Positions 55,404 through 63,297 of a stretch of DNA of 64,000 bases are shown piece by piece. Location of the stretch: contig NZ_CABVHQ010000020.1 of assembly GCF_902497895.1 (NCBI RefSeq), positions 1 to 64,000 on the forward strand, written 5' to 3'. The DNA comes from Pseudomonas fluorescens. GTDB taxonomy: Bacteria > Pseudomonadota > Gammaproteobacteria > Pseudomonadales > Pseudomonadaceae. How positions within the stretch are numbered: position 1 is the first letter of the stretch; the number at the start of each line of letters is the position of its first letter. Both the position numbers and the translations under genes were made by a program. A model generated the notes under the pieces. That model had not been told where the DNA came from and did not search any database. It saw nothing but the letters and a program-made list of their open reading frames with translations.

Positions 55404-56426
55404 TCAATGCCCCGTCAATGGCAACCTGACGATGAACTCGCTCCCCTTGCCATCACCGTCGCTGAGGCCGATCACCGTGCCGCCATGGGCTTCGACCAGT
55501 TCGCGGACCACGGTCAGGCCGATGCCCAGGCCGGCTCCATTGAAGCCCACGGCGTGCACGTCCTGGACAAAGGGGTCGAAAACAAACGGCAGGGCCTTTG
55601 CCGAAATGCCGATGCCGTTGTCGCAAACACTCATCACCAGCGTGTCGGCTTCGACCGTTACGGACAGGCTGACGATGCCGCCAGCTGGGGTGTATTTGGC
55701 CGCATTCCCCAGGACGTTGCCGAGGATCTGAGTGAGGCGCACCGGGTCGCCGTTCACCGTCAGCGTCCCCTCAGGAAGTCGGGCGCTGAAATGCAATTGG
55801 TGAGCGCTCATCACTGAGCTGCAGACTGCGATGGCTTCATGGATGATCTGCACCATGTCCACGACGCGGCAATCGAGGCGCAATTTGCCGGTGCTGGCGC
55901 GGGAGACGTCCAGCAGGTCGTCGACCAGCCGTGACATGTGCTGAACCTGGCCTTCGATCAGCGCCTGCATCCGCGGCAGCTCTTCGCTAGGCACCCGCAC
56001 CAGGCGTCCGGCGATCATGCTGATGGGGGTCAAGGGGTTGCGCAGTTCATGGGCGACCAGGGTGAGAATATCCCGTTGCTGGCCCAGTGCCTGTTCGGCC
56101 GAAGCTTGAAGGTTTTGCGCACTGAGTGCGGCGATCACCAGTTGTGCGTTGGCTTCGCGCAGCTCCAGATACAGGCGTTGTTGTTCCGAGGGCAGCGGCG
56201 TTTGTGCATCTGACTGCGCCAGGAGTATTGCCAATACCAGCTGTTGATTGGCCTCGATCAGTTGCTCGATCTGTTGGTTGTCCCCCAGACGATTATTGGC
56301 ATCGACCAGCTCTTGTTGCAGCGCGGCGAGCACCGCACGCGCTTCAACGGTTTTTTGGCCAAGCAGGAAAAGTTCGCGCGCGGCACTGGCCATCGCTCCC
56401 TCATTCTTGCCATTGGCCTCATTCAT
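55404..56426 (-). CDS. Soluble histidine kinase downstream of KaiC
   Basis: This 340-aa kinase has no membrane span. An N-terminal helical region rich in Gln and Leu (residues 10-110, probably coiled coil) leads to a HisKA domain with the phosphoacceptor in LVAHELRNPLTP and a HATPase domain with N-box LGNAAKY, CDNGIGIS and GAGLGIGLTVV. It follows kaiC by 9 bp, so it likely reads out KaiC, in the way SasA does in cyanobacteria; it lacks a KaiB-like SasA domain. No response regulator is adjacent. Confidence 0.85.
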   Translation of the reverse strand: MNEANGKNEGAMASAARELFLLGQKTVEARAVLAALQQELVDANNRLGDNQQIEQLIEANQQLVLAILLAQSDAQTPLPSEQQRLYLELREANAQLVIAALSAQNLQASAEQALGQQRDILTLVAHELRNPLTPISMIAGRLVRVPSEELPRMQALIEGQVQHMSRLVDDLLDVSRASTGKLRLDCRVVDMVQIIHEAIAVCSSVMSAHQLHFSARLPEGTLTVNGDPVRLTQILGNVLGNAAKYTPAGGIVSLSVTVEADTLVMSVCDNGIGISAKALPFVFDPFVQDVHAVGFNGAGLGIGLTVVRELVEAHGGTVIGLSDGDGKGSEFIVRLPLTGH

Positions 56427-56435
56427 TGTGTGGAC

Positions 56436-57926
56436 TCAAACTTTTTTATCTCCAGGGTGTGCCACACCTGGCCTCTGTTTGGTCGGCCGGCCGCCGAGCA
56501 AGCCTTCTTGATCTGCAAGCATTTCGCCGATCTGCAAACCGTTTTCGTCGATGCGGTACAGGCGCAGTTCATCGGAATGGGCGCTAGCCCTTACTTTGAC
56601 CACAGCCATGATGCGTAGCAAGCGACTTTCCACTTCAATATAACGTTGAACGATGATCGCGTCGGTGAGAAAGGCTGTGCCGTAGGGGCTGAAACGCAGA
56701 TCGGTGTAGCGGTCTTCAAGTTCGGAGGTCATCAATACGCTGACACCGACACTGGTCAAGGCGGTGACCATGCGGGCCAACGACTCACGGAAGTCTTCGC
56801 GGAAGGTCGGTGCCAGCGCCAGCGCCAGCTCGAAGCCCGAAAGTGAATCGATGACCACTCGGGTCGCTTTCAGACGGGTGATTTCGCTCAACAATAACTG
56901 GACGATTTCGTCGATGGACAGGTCTGGTGCACGACTGTCCACCAGTCCGACCTGACCGCTTTGAATCAGCTGAGTCAGCGTGGCACTTCGCAAATGATTA
57001 GGGCGTTGCTCGAACACCGCGATCACACCGGTTTCACCATTGCGGGCACCTTCAGCGAGGAAGGTGGCCGCCAGGATACTTTTCCCGGAGCCGGAAGGAC
57101 CGGCCACCAGCAACGAATAGCCACGGGGAAGGCCACCGCCGAGCATCTCATCCAGCCGCGGCACGCCCATTTTCAGGCGCGAAGGTGGCGTGCCGTCGGA
57201 CGGTTCGATCGGCTTCGCGACATGCACCGCTGCCGGTGCGAAGACCTTGATGCCCGAAGTGCCGATGCGGAAGGTGTGCAGCCCCGGCAATGTCGGCTGG
57301 CCGCGCATCTTCATGATTTCCATTTTGCGCACCATGGAGTTGCGCTGCACGCTCTGGCGCAGCCAGATCAAGCCGTCGGCCACGGTGAAAATCGGATTGG
57401 TATCAGTCTCGGTGAAATATTCGCCGATCAGGAAGGTCGTTGCCTGCCATGTGGTCATCAACATGCCCAGCTGCTGAATGAACTGCGGCAGGTTGTTGTT
57501 CGGGTTGTCCTGGGTTCGGCTTGCCAGCACTACCGAGCGGAACGAGTCGACGAACACCAGTGCCGGACCGTGGGCCTCGACCTCGGCGACGATGCGCCGC
57601 AGCACCTCGTCCAGGTCGCCCGCCAGCGTATCGTCAGCCAGGTTGATATAGCGGACCGAGTGGTTGATCACTTCGCTGTCGAAAAAGTCGAACTGCTGTT
57701 GGTAACGCAGCATCTTCAGCGGCGGCTCACCGAGCACGGTGAAAAACAGCGCCGGACGTTCGGGGGTGGCCAGGGCAAACATCATCTGATGCGCCAGGGT
57801 GGTCTTGCCGCAGCCGGGAGGCCCGGCGATGAGGTTGAACGAAAACTCCGGCAATCCTCCGCCAAGCACCTCGTCCAGTCCTGGCACGCCAGTGGCCAAG
57901 CGGTTGATTGTCACTTTGGTGGTCAT
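56436..57926 (-). CDS. kaiC: Double-domain KaiC-like ATPase
   Basis: This 496-aa protein has two RecA-like KaiC domains. Domain I holds Walker A GPPGCGKTT (35-43); domain II holds GPSGSGKSI near 277-285. The catalytic Glu pair is altered to GE (VLGEPP) in domain I and EQ (VFEQRP) in domain II. At the place of the clock phosphosites S431/T432, an eye alignment on TDAIIVQRYIEVESRLLRIM gives A and F, so cyclic phosphorylation of that kind is unlikely. It overlaps the 144-aa gene upstream (ATGA) and is followed by a kinase. No KaiA or KaiB is near. Confidence 0.88.
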   Translation of the reverse strand: MTTKVTINRLATGVPGLDEVLGGGLPEFSFNLIAGPPGCGKTTLAHQMMFALATPERPALFFTVLGEPPLKMLRYQQQFDFFDSEVINHSVRYINLADDTLAGDLDEVLRRIVAEVEAHGPALVFVDSFRSVVLASRTQDNPNNNLPQFIQQLGMLMTTWQATTFLIGEYFTETDTNPIFTVADGLIWLRQSVQRNSMVRKMEIMKMRGQPTLPGLHTFRIGTSGIKVFAPAAVHVAKPIEPSDGTPPSRLKMGVPRLDEMLGGGLPRGYSLLVAGPSGSGKSILAATFLAEGARNGETGVIAVFEQRPNHLRSATLTQLIQSGQVGLVDSRAPDLSIDEIVQLLLSEITRLKATRVVIDSLSGFELALALAPTFREDFRESLARMVTALTSVGVSVLMTSELEDRYTDLRFSPYGTAFLTDAIIVQRYIEVESRLLRIMAVVKVRASAHSDELRLYRIDENGLQIGEMLADQEGLLGGRPTKQRPGVAHPGDKKV

Positions 57927-58357
57927 GACGAAGTATCCTGCGCGGGGCTGCCGCTCAAAGAATTTTCCCACACAGCACGAAGCAATCGTGCGGTGAGTGA
58001 GGGCCCGATCAGCGTGGTCAGCAATTCGTAAAATGTTTTTAGAAATGCTTCACCGAAAAATAACGCTTCGGCTTCGCTTTGCTTAACAAGTACGGATTTG
58101 AGTTCACTCAGATCCATGCCGGGCTTCACGCTCTCATAGGTGACGGCCAGGCATGGATGGGTGGAGGCGCACAGATGGAGACTGCGGCGATAAAGCGCGG
58201 CAACCCCTTGCTGTCCGATAATCGGCGTAAGGGCTGCATCCATATCTTGCAATGTTGTAACGATCGCATCGGCGACCTGGGCAATGTCAGCGTTGTGACC
58301 AATGCGGTGCGCCAGAGAAGCTACGATCTGACGGCTCTCTTCGCTATCCGTGGGCAT
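57923..58357 (-). CDS. Unknown helical protein, first gene of the kaiC operon
   Basis: This 144-aa protein is of unknown function. It looks all-helical and soluble, with DIAQVADAIVTTLQDMDAAL, IGQQGVAALYRRSLHLCAST and FFGEAFLKTFYELLTTLIGP. The stop overlaps the kaiC start (ATGA), so the two proteins are made together and may bind. It is not similar to KaiA or KaiB as I recall them. The start MPTDSEES at 58357 is chosen, though the frame opens further upstream. Confidence 0.8.
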   Translation of the reverse strand: MPTDSEESRQIVASLAHRIGHNADIAQVADAIVTTLQDMDAALTPIIGQQGVAALYRRSLHLCASTHPCLAVTYESVKPGMDLSELKSVLVKQSEAEALFFGEAFLKTFYELLTTLIGPSLTARLLRAVWENSLSGSPAQDTSS

Positions 58358-58468
58358 GGCTAACCGATATCTGGATGGACAGGTCCTGATGGTACACCCA
58401 AAGGCGTGTACTCGAGACTGATTTGAATTGCGGACAATCATTTGCGTGAGCGGGAAAAGAGGGCAGTG

Positions 58469-58714
58469 CTATTTATCAACATCTACCAGCAGGATGACAC
58501 CGCTGCTCGGATCGTCCACCGGCTTTAGCTTCACAGTGGCCGGGTCGATGCCCCAATCCCCGTGCAAATACCAGTCATCGCCGATCATCTCGGCCGGATG
58601 CATGGTGCGGTCAGAGCCATTGCCACACGCCAGAGAACTCGTCGGACAGTACCTGTCGCAGCCCCAGCAGATGCGCTCGGGATGTTTCGGGTGGATGGGG
58701 AAATTCTTGGCCAT
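58469..58714 (-). CDS. DUF3079 family protein
   Basis: This 81-aa protein matches DUF3079: start MAKNFPIHPKHPERICWGCD, then CPTSSLACGNGSDRTMHPAE and GDDWYLHGDWG. The three or four conserved cysteines (CWGCDRYC) suggest metal binding. Function is unknown. GGAG precedes the ATG on the minus strand. It is a short, single gene. Confidence 0.88.
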   Translation of the reverse strand: MAKNFPIHPKHPERICWGCDRYCPTSSLACGNGSDRTMHPAEMIGDDWYLHGDWGIDPATVKLKPVDDPSSGVILLVDVDK

Positions 58715-58792
58715 GCCGATCTCCAGGTGACGTGTAGGAGTGGCTTTCAGCCTACAGAGCTTGCTTGGGTATGGAGTTGATGGTGATCAAGA

Positions 58793-58942
58793 ATGGGGAA
58801 TTCGCTGTATGCGTCACAGAGCATGAGCGCTTATGCGCGGGTATTGGGTGCTTTGGATTGTGAGCTCGCTGTCATTCCAGCGGTTATGCCGACATTGGAT
58901 GAGGTTCAGGACCTGTTCGAAAAAAATGCGAAGCCCGCTTGA
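58793..58942 (+). pseudogene. Remnant of an XRE-type regulator (C-terminal part)
   Basis: A 49-codon frame encodes SAYARVLGALDCELAVIPAV, then MPTLDEVQDLFEKN. This resembles the C-terminal end of small helix-turn-helix (XRE-type) regulators or antitoxins as I recall them. The N-terminal DNA-binding helices are missing. It could be a gene fragment or a coincidence. Confidence 0.4.
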
Positions 58943-59421
58943 GTACCGAGCCTCATGCCAAGCATGGTCCTTTCGGGTTTCTGGTTCAGAAAGGTGTAGC
59001 CATGGTTAGTTAGTGATTCAAATGAACGTCTGTCTGGTTATAAGTAACTTTTCGAGCGTCTTTTGAGTAATGGCGATTAGCAATCTTTCGAGCATTGCCT
59101 ATAGTCTGAAGCGTGTGCCGCCGCATAGTTTCCAAGTCACCATTCAGGACAGAAGCAGGGTGATTGCTGGCCCATATTTTGCGTGCTGCCCCCATTGTTC
59201 TGGGGGGAAATCAGAAAGGGAGCGGATGGTCTGGTCTTGGACCTGGAGCAGCTGACTGCGGGCGTCGCCAGGACCTGGAAAAAGCCTTGCTTGGGGTAAC
59301 GAGCCCTGGGCATGTCCAGATTCGCCGATTGGATGTCCCCGGTGTGACTTTGCCGTAGAGGCTATTGGCCACCATGGATGAGCTACCATAGTTGAACCGT
59401 ATTTTTTCCCAGGAGAAAGTC
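58943..59421. other. Gap without recognised gene
   Basis: This 479-bp stretch has several short open frames, none with a convincing ribosome-binding site or a family likeness. One plus-strand frame ends DLEKALLGVTSPGHVQIRRL and a short tail, which looks somewhat gene-like and may be the end of a lost gene. Confidence 0.4.
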
Positions 59422-59856
59422 ATGCCGCGTTTGGTCAAACCATCGGACTATGTACTCCAGGCTGTGATGGACAAAAAGGTCTATATCCTGCCTTGGGAAC
59501 GACGACTTTGTCCGGGTAATCCCACGGATGAACCCGAGCAAGGCGCTCTGCTCTACAACAAATACATTCTGAATTTCATCCATGGTGTTACTCCGTTAAC
59601 ACCAGGCGAGCGGGTGATCGAAATTGCGCAGTGGTGTCTGGCAATGACCGGAGAGCCTGCCAGGGCCTTGGCAGACGATTTGTCTGCGGCCTATCTGAGT
59701 CGATACAGTTTTTTGCTCGCTGACTTGTCGGAATGTGATGATGAATCGAAGGAGTTTCGCGGGCATTTGGCGTTTTGGTCTGACGAGATCAAAAAGCTGC
59801 CAGCGACCCTGGTAATGGCTTTGCGGGCACGGGCTGCCGGTCTCTTGCTGCATTGA
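59422..59856 (+). CDS. Conserved-looking hypothetical protein
   Basis: This 144-aa protein starts MPRLVKPSDYVLQAVMDKKV after a strong AGGAG. It has no signal peptide or membrane span. The sequence is globular, with a possible C-terminal helix (LVMALRARAAGLLLH). I do not recognise the family. It lies alone between a gene-poor stretch and a hairpin at 59891-59934. Confidence 0.65.
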   Translation: MPRLVKPSDYVLQAVMDKKVYILPWERRLCPGNPTDEPEQGALLYNKYILNFIHGVTPLTPGERVIEIAQWCLAMTGEPARALADDLSAAYLSRYSFLLADLSECDDESKEFRGHLAFWSDEIKKLPATLVMALRARAAGLLLH

Positions 59857-59890
59857 GGCTTGTTGGTCAGCGGAAAAAAAAACGGGGGCA

Positions 59891-59934
59891 GACCACGATT
59901 TGTCAGGTGCCGACTTGCTCGCTCAATCGTGGTC
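59891..59934. terminator. Hairpin after the 144-aa hypothetical gene
   Basis: GACCACGATT and AATCGTGGTC form a perfect 10-bp stem with a 24-nt loop. No T-run follows on the plus strand; on the minus strand the stem is followed by a T-run (complement of the AAAAAAAAA at 59875-59883). It may terminate the leftward 60106 gene or have another role. Confidence 0.4.
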
Positions 59935-60105
59935 CGACCGGGAGTGAAAATCCCGATCGTTCCAATGGCCCCCTCATCACACCCTCACTCAGCTCTACTG
60001 TGTGCTTGAAGTGATGCAGCTAAAGCCAGATCCCCAACCCACCCGTTCGATGACAATCACTTTGGGTCTACAGCCATCCCCTGAGGATTGCCGGAGCACT
60101 ATCGC

Positions 60106-60393
60106 TTACTGATCGCCTTTGGAGTTGTTCTGGATTTTCTGCATCGCCTGGGTGGTCAGGGAAATGCATTCTTTGGCCCCTTCCTCGGTGCCCTTGGCTT
60201 TAGCGGCCGTGGCCTGATGAACAGTGGCATCGATATCGGATTTCAAGCCTTCGCTCATTTGCTCGGTGCTGACCTTGGCGTCTCTGATTTTTTGCAGGTT
60301 GATGTTGCAAAGATCATCCTGCGAGCCAGCAAACACCGGGGAGGCCAGGATTGCAGCGGTAATGAACAGTCCAGCCAGTGCAGAACGCTTCAT
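60106..60393 (-). CDS. Small secreted protein of unknown function
   Basis: This 95-aa protein has a signal peptide (KRSALAGLFITAAILASPVF, cleavage after AFAG-type site near residue 22). The mature part has two cysteines (DLCNINLQKIRDAK, AKECISLTTQAM) that could form a disulphide, and is mostly helical. Family unknown. AGGAGATACCC precedes the ATG on the minus strand. Confidence 0.75.
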   Translation of the reverse strand: MKRSALAGLFITAAILASPVFAGSQDDLCNINLQKIRDAKVSTEQMSEGLKSDIDATVHQATAAKAKGTEEGAKECISLTTQAMQKIQNNSKGDQ

Positions 60394-60564
60394 GGGTATC
60401 TCCTAGTACTGATGGTCTCGGTGCTGCCGATCAACTGGCGGGCTGGCCGAGGTCGGTTATAAGCCTCATTCAATGGGGCCTAAGCAAAAGACTATAACCA
60501 CGCGCAGGAATTCGGTTTTCTTTTCGAGATAAGAAGAATAAGTCGGGATTGGCCCAGAAAAGGG

Positions 60565-60756
60565 GCCCAGGCAGCAGGTCTCGGTTTGAAGGCCGCACAC
60601 CAGGACACGATCCACATTCAGGCTCTTCAGGTATTGGATGGTATCCGGGGAGGGCGCGTAACCGTGTTTGATGAAGATGCGATCGGCCTCGACAAGGCTG
60701 TTATCGTCCGGCGCGGGATGCCAGCCGAGTTGTTTCTGGAAGGGGTAATGGATTCG
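60565..60756 (-). pseudogene. Isochorismatase-like hydrolase fragment
   Basis: A stretch reading GWHPAPDDNSLVEADRIFIK, then HGYAPSPDTIQYLKSLNVDR and VLVCGLQTETCCL matches the core of isochorismatase-family cysteine hydrolases, including the nucleophilic Cys in TETC. The N-terminal Asp region and the C-terminal half are absent, and the sequence ends at GPFSGP and unrelated residues. It is an incomplete, non-functional copy. Confidence 0.65.
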
Positions 60757-60779
60757 TCGTGGCGTCCGATGGTGGCGAC

Positions 60780-61045
60780 GCGCAGTTGCCACCCATGTAA
60801 GCTTGCCAATCCCAGAACACCGCATTGACCTGCGCCGCGACGCGCTTCTGGATCTGAATGACTGAGCGCAAGTTGTTCGCCTGCCGGTCTTCGCAACGGA
60901 TAGCTTTTTTGTTCCGGACCGAGTCGGGTGCGCCTATTACCAGAAGCACGCTGGCGGGTAGCGCATTTCGCAGCATGATCAACCTGTCCTTCAATCGCGC
61001 TTCGTAGTGCGCCAGGTCGAGATTCGGCCAATAGCAGCCGCTCAC
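60780..61045 (-). pseudogene. SGNH/GDSL hydrolase C-terminal fragment
   Basis: The frame gives LDLAHYEARLKDRLIMLRNA, then LPASVLLVIGAPDS and QKRVAAQVNAVFWDWQAYMG, which resembles the later part of an SGNH/GDSL-type esterase, ending just before the expected catalytic Asp-x-x-His. The N-terminal catalytic serine part is absent. It runs directly into the isochorismatase-like fragment and follows the acyltransferase gene by 30 bp in the same direction. Confidence 0.55.
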
Positions 61046-61075
61046 TGAGGATTGCTTGCGACCCTCTGCGGACGT

Positions 61076-62083
61076 TTAGCTTGTAACGGATTGGCTAACT
61101 ACTTTCTTGGCAAATGTCTTGCCAAAAGCAATCCACCATTTTTCATAATAGAAGGTCGAGATATGCGCGGTGAGAAAAACTGCGGCGAACAACAAAGGGC
61201 GCTTCAAATATTTTATGACGGTATCTCCGCTACCCAGCCAAGTCTGTTCTAGCAGCGGATGAACAACGTAGAGAGCGTACGAGATGGTGGCGATATAAAA
61301 TAGAACGCGATTATTCAGGATCTGGGCAACTCGTGTCCGGCTATTGAGTAACGTGCTCCCCACCATTGCTGCGGCAAGATAGGGGCGAAAGTAGTTCATG
61401 AAGCCCGCATCGGGATGACTGGACAAGGCAAACAGGAGGAATAAAAGTATTTGCGTGATCCCCGTTTGTGTCGGAAGTTTCGCAAGGGTGTTGCCCAGTC
61501 TATTGTTGTATATCAGTGCAAGTATGCATCCAGCAAGTATTTCATCAATGCGGTAATAAGTGTTGATTGCGACATGGACATCATTCATGACTCGGTACAT
61601 CGTGACGGCGATGCAGAGAAAAGGGATTAGCACTACCCACTTGTTTCTCATCAGAACTACCAGCAAAGCTATTGCGACATAAAATTGGACCTCCATGCAC
61701 AAACTCCATAGGTGGCCGTTTGCATTGCCCAGCCACATAGGCGGCCAGTTGGCAATGAACAGAAAGTTTGCGATGTAGAAATCAGAAGTGCTGTTCATGA
61801 CAAATAAAGCAATTACCATGTACGACCAGGCGAGAGGCACAATCCGAAAGATTCTGCGGATTAAAAAATCAACGACGCTGCTGTTGCTGAGCAGAAAACT
61901 TGTTATCAGGAAACCCGATAGCGTAAAAAATATAGCCATTCCCATAACGCCTGTGGCGGAATTCAATTGCCACTGCTTTGGGCCAAGTGGTAGCAGGTGG
62001 CACGCCAGGACAAGCAAGATGCTCATGCCGCGCCATCCATCAAGTATGCTTAATCGAGAGCCCGCTACGGAACTACCATTCAT
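61076..62083 (-). CDS. Acyltransferase 3 family membrane protein (OafA-like)
   Basis: This 335-aa inner-membrane protein has about ten spans and the acyltransferase-3 features: SILDGWRGMSILLVLACHLL at the start with the conserved His (ACH), IFFTLSGFLITSFLL, and RRIFRIVPLAWSY. It probably transfers an acetyl or other acyl group to an envelope polysaccharide. It has a stop (TAA) at 61076. Its base composition is visibly poorer in G and C than the flanking genes, which suggests transfer. The SGNH partner domain exists only as a fragment next door. Confidence 0.85.
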   Translation of the reverse strand: MNGSSVAGSRLSILDGWRGMSILLVLACHLLPLGPKQWQLNSATGVMGMAIFFTLSGFLITSFLLSNSSVVDFLIRRIFRIVPLAWSYMVIALFVMNSTSDFYIANFLFIANWPPMWLGNANGHLWSLCMEVQFYVAIALLVVLMRNKWVVLIPFLCIAVTMYRVMNDVHVAINTYYRIDEILAGCILALIYNNRLGNTLAKLPTQTGITQILLFLLFALSSHPDAGFMNYFRPYLAAAMVGSTLLNSRTRVAQILNNRVLFYIATISYALYVVHPLLEQTWLGSGDTVIKYLKRPLLFAAVFLTAHISTFYYEKWWIAFGKTFAKKVVSQSVTS

Positions 62084-62494
62084 ATTTGCATTCGCTCTTT
62101 GGATTGTGTGTCAATCAGCAGTAAGCTAAAGATTCCGCTCCCGCGCATTTTTTCCAGAAATCATAATTCTATATCAATGCCAGGCCCGCTCTTGGGTTGA
62201 TAGAGGGCACTCGATAAAGGCAGTGCTGCGTCTGAATTCATATAAAAACCCAGTAGTCGCAGCGGTGAAAATTTCATGAAGTCAGACCATTTAAAGCCTG
62301 TAGTCTAGGACAACTTTTGCACTTTACACTTCACGCCATGAAAAAAATTCTAGTCGCGAGGAATTCGCTAAATGACTGGATTTTTGACGTTGCTTGATAG
62401 CATGGCGCTAAGTGAATCACCCACTTTTTGGTAGATGCCCGTGATCGGCGGCTTTTGGCCGATCTCTGCCGGTCGTGTCCGGCAGCACTCGACC
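62084..62494. other. AT-richer gap with a decayed repeat
   Basis: No gene is seen. The left part is AT-rich and may hold the acyltransferase promoter. The right part (62430-62494) has GATCGGCGGCTTTTGGCC and CTGCCGGTCGTGTCCGGCAG, which resemble intergenic repeats of pseudomonads. The MITE-like element at 62495 sits inside this sequence, whose other half resumes at 62658. Confidence 0.5.
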
Positions 62495-62653
62495 CAGGCT
62501 GTGTGAAAACGCATGCACCGTTGTGAAGTCTGCGTTGCTACGTAAAATCTGCCAGCGTTTGGTTGGTCAGCAGACCTGAAATTTGTGTAGGAACGCGATT
62601 TTCGTTGCGGTTCTGACTATCAAACTCGCTCTAAAACGTTTTCACACAGCCTG
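62495..62653. mobile_element. MITE-like element with 17-bp terminal inverted repeats
   Basis: The 159-bp element begins CAGGCTGTGTGAAAACG and ends CGTTTTCACACAGCCTG, which are perfect inverses over 17 bp. It is flanked on both sides by GACC (62491-62494 and 62654-62657), a 4-bp target duplication. It has no coding potential. It is probably a non-autonomous derivative of an insertion sequence; I cannot assign the family. It splits an intergenic repeat. Confidence 0.8.
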
Positions 62654-62715
62654 GACCCATAGCCGCCGGTCAAGGAGGGCCGAAATCGGCCAGAAGCAAT
62701 GGGATGGGCTCCTCC

Positions 62716-62970
62716 TCACCTCGGCATATCCGGCTTCTTGACCTGGAACCCCGTTGAGCCGCGCGGTATGAAGCCTTCGACAATTACTCCTGGAGGCAAC
62801 TCCAAACGCACATCTAGACCACCGTCTGAGGCAGTCTGATTACCTCCCCATGTCGCCGCCGCAGCAGACAATCACCGACTTACCAACTCGGCCTCGTAGA
62901 GACGCCCCACCAACTCTCGCAGATCGAGGTCGTTAAACTGATTAATTTCATCAGGGGTGATGTTGAACAT
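62716..62970 (-). pseudogene. Fragment of a large nuclease-like hypothetical protein
   Basis: ATG 62970 begins MFNITPDEINQFNDLDLREL, and one frame runs to the TGA at 62716-62718 with a single internal TGA at codon 33 (where relatives I recall have Gly). The continuation LSAAAATWGGNQTASDGGLD, then a segment ending GFQVKKPDMPR fits the N-terminus of a long hypothetical protein whose D..QxK core resembles PD-(D/E)xK nucleases (Mrr-like). The sequence ends abruptly after MPR. It is a relic of a possible defence gene. Confidence 0.6.
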
Positions 62971-63297
62971 TTTTCCTCGTCTAAGTGGCCAGGGATCATA
63001 TGGTATTTGCAGTACGGTACCGGCTCACGAGCACAAGCACCAACGCAGTCATGGCCTGGGAATGGGGGGTGAGCTTGGGGGCGGATTCGTGTGCCATCCC
63101 GACAGCAACGATGGCTCCTCGCCATTGGCAGTATGACCCGCGCCGCGCAGATGCCCAGCCCAACGGTACTTTTTAACCGCGCGGAGCCAATCGACGATAT
63201 CTCGATGATTCGCAGAGCCATGCCAACAAATGTCACCCTTTTTTGCAACGCAAACGCCAGACGCTGTCTTAACAGCGGGTAGGCCAAGGGGGAAACC
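62971..63297. other. Gap with unassigned remnants
   Basis: This stretch lies between the nuclease-like relic and the alpha/beta-hydrolase gene. It has overlapping open frames on the minus strand (for example KKGDICWHGSANHRDIVDWL) that look gene-like, but I do not recognise them. AAGGGGGAAACC just before 63298 is the ribosome-binding site of the next gene. Confidence 0.45.

Noticed and set aside
59889..59935. tRNA or small RNA suggested by a strong stem
   Set aside because: The stem is a simple hairpin with a long loop; no cloverleaf or promoter could be fitted.
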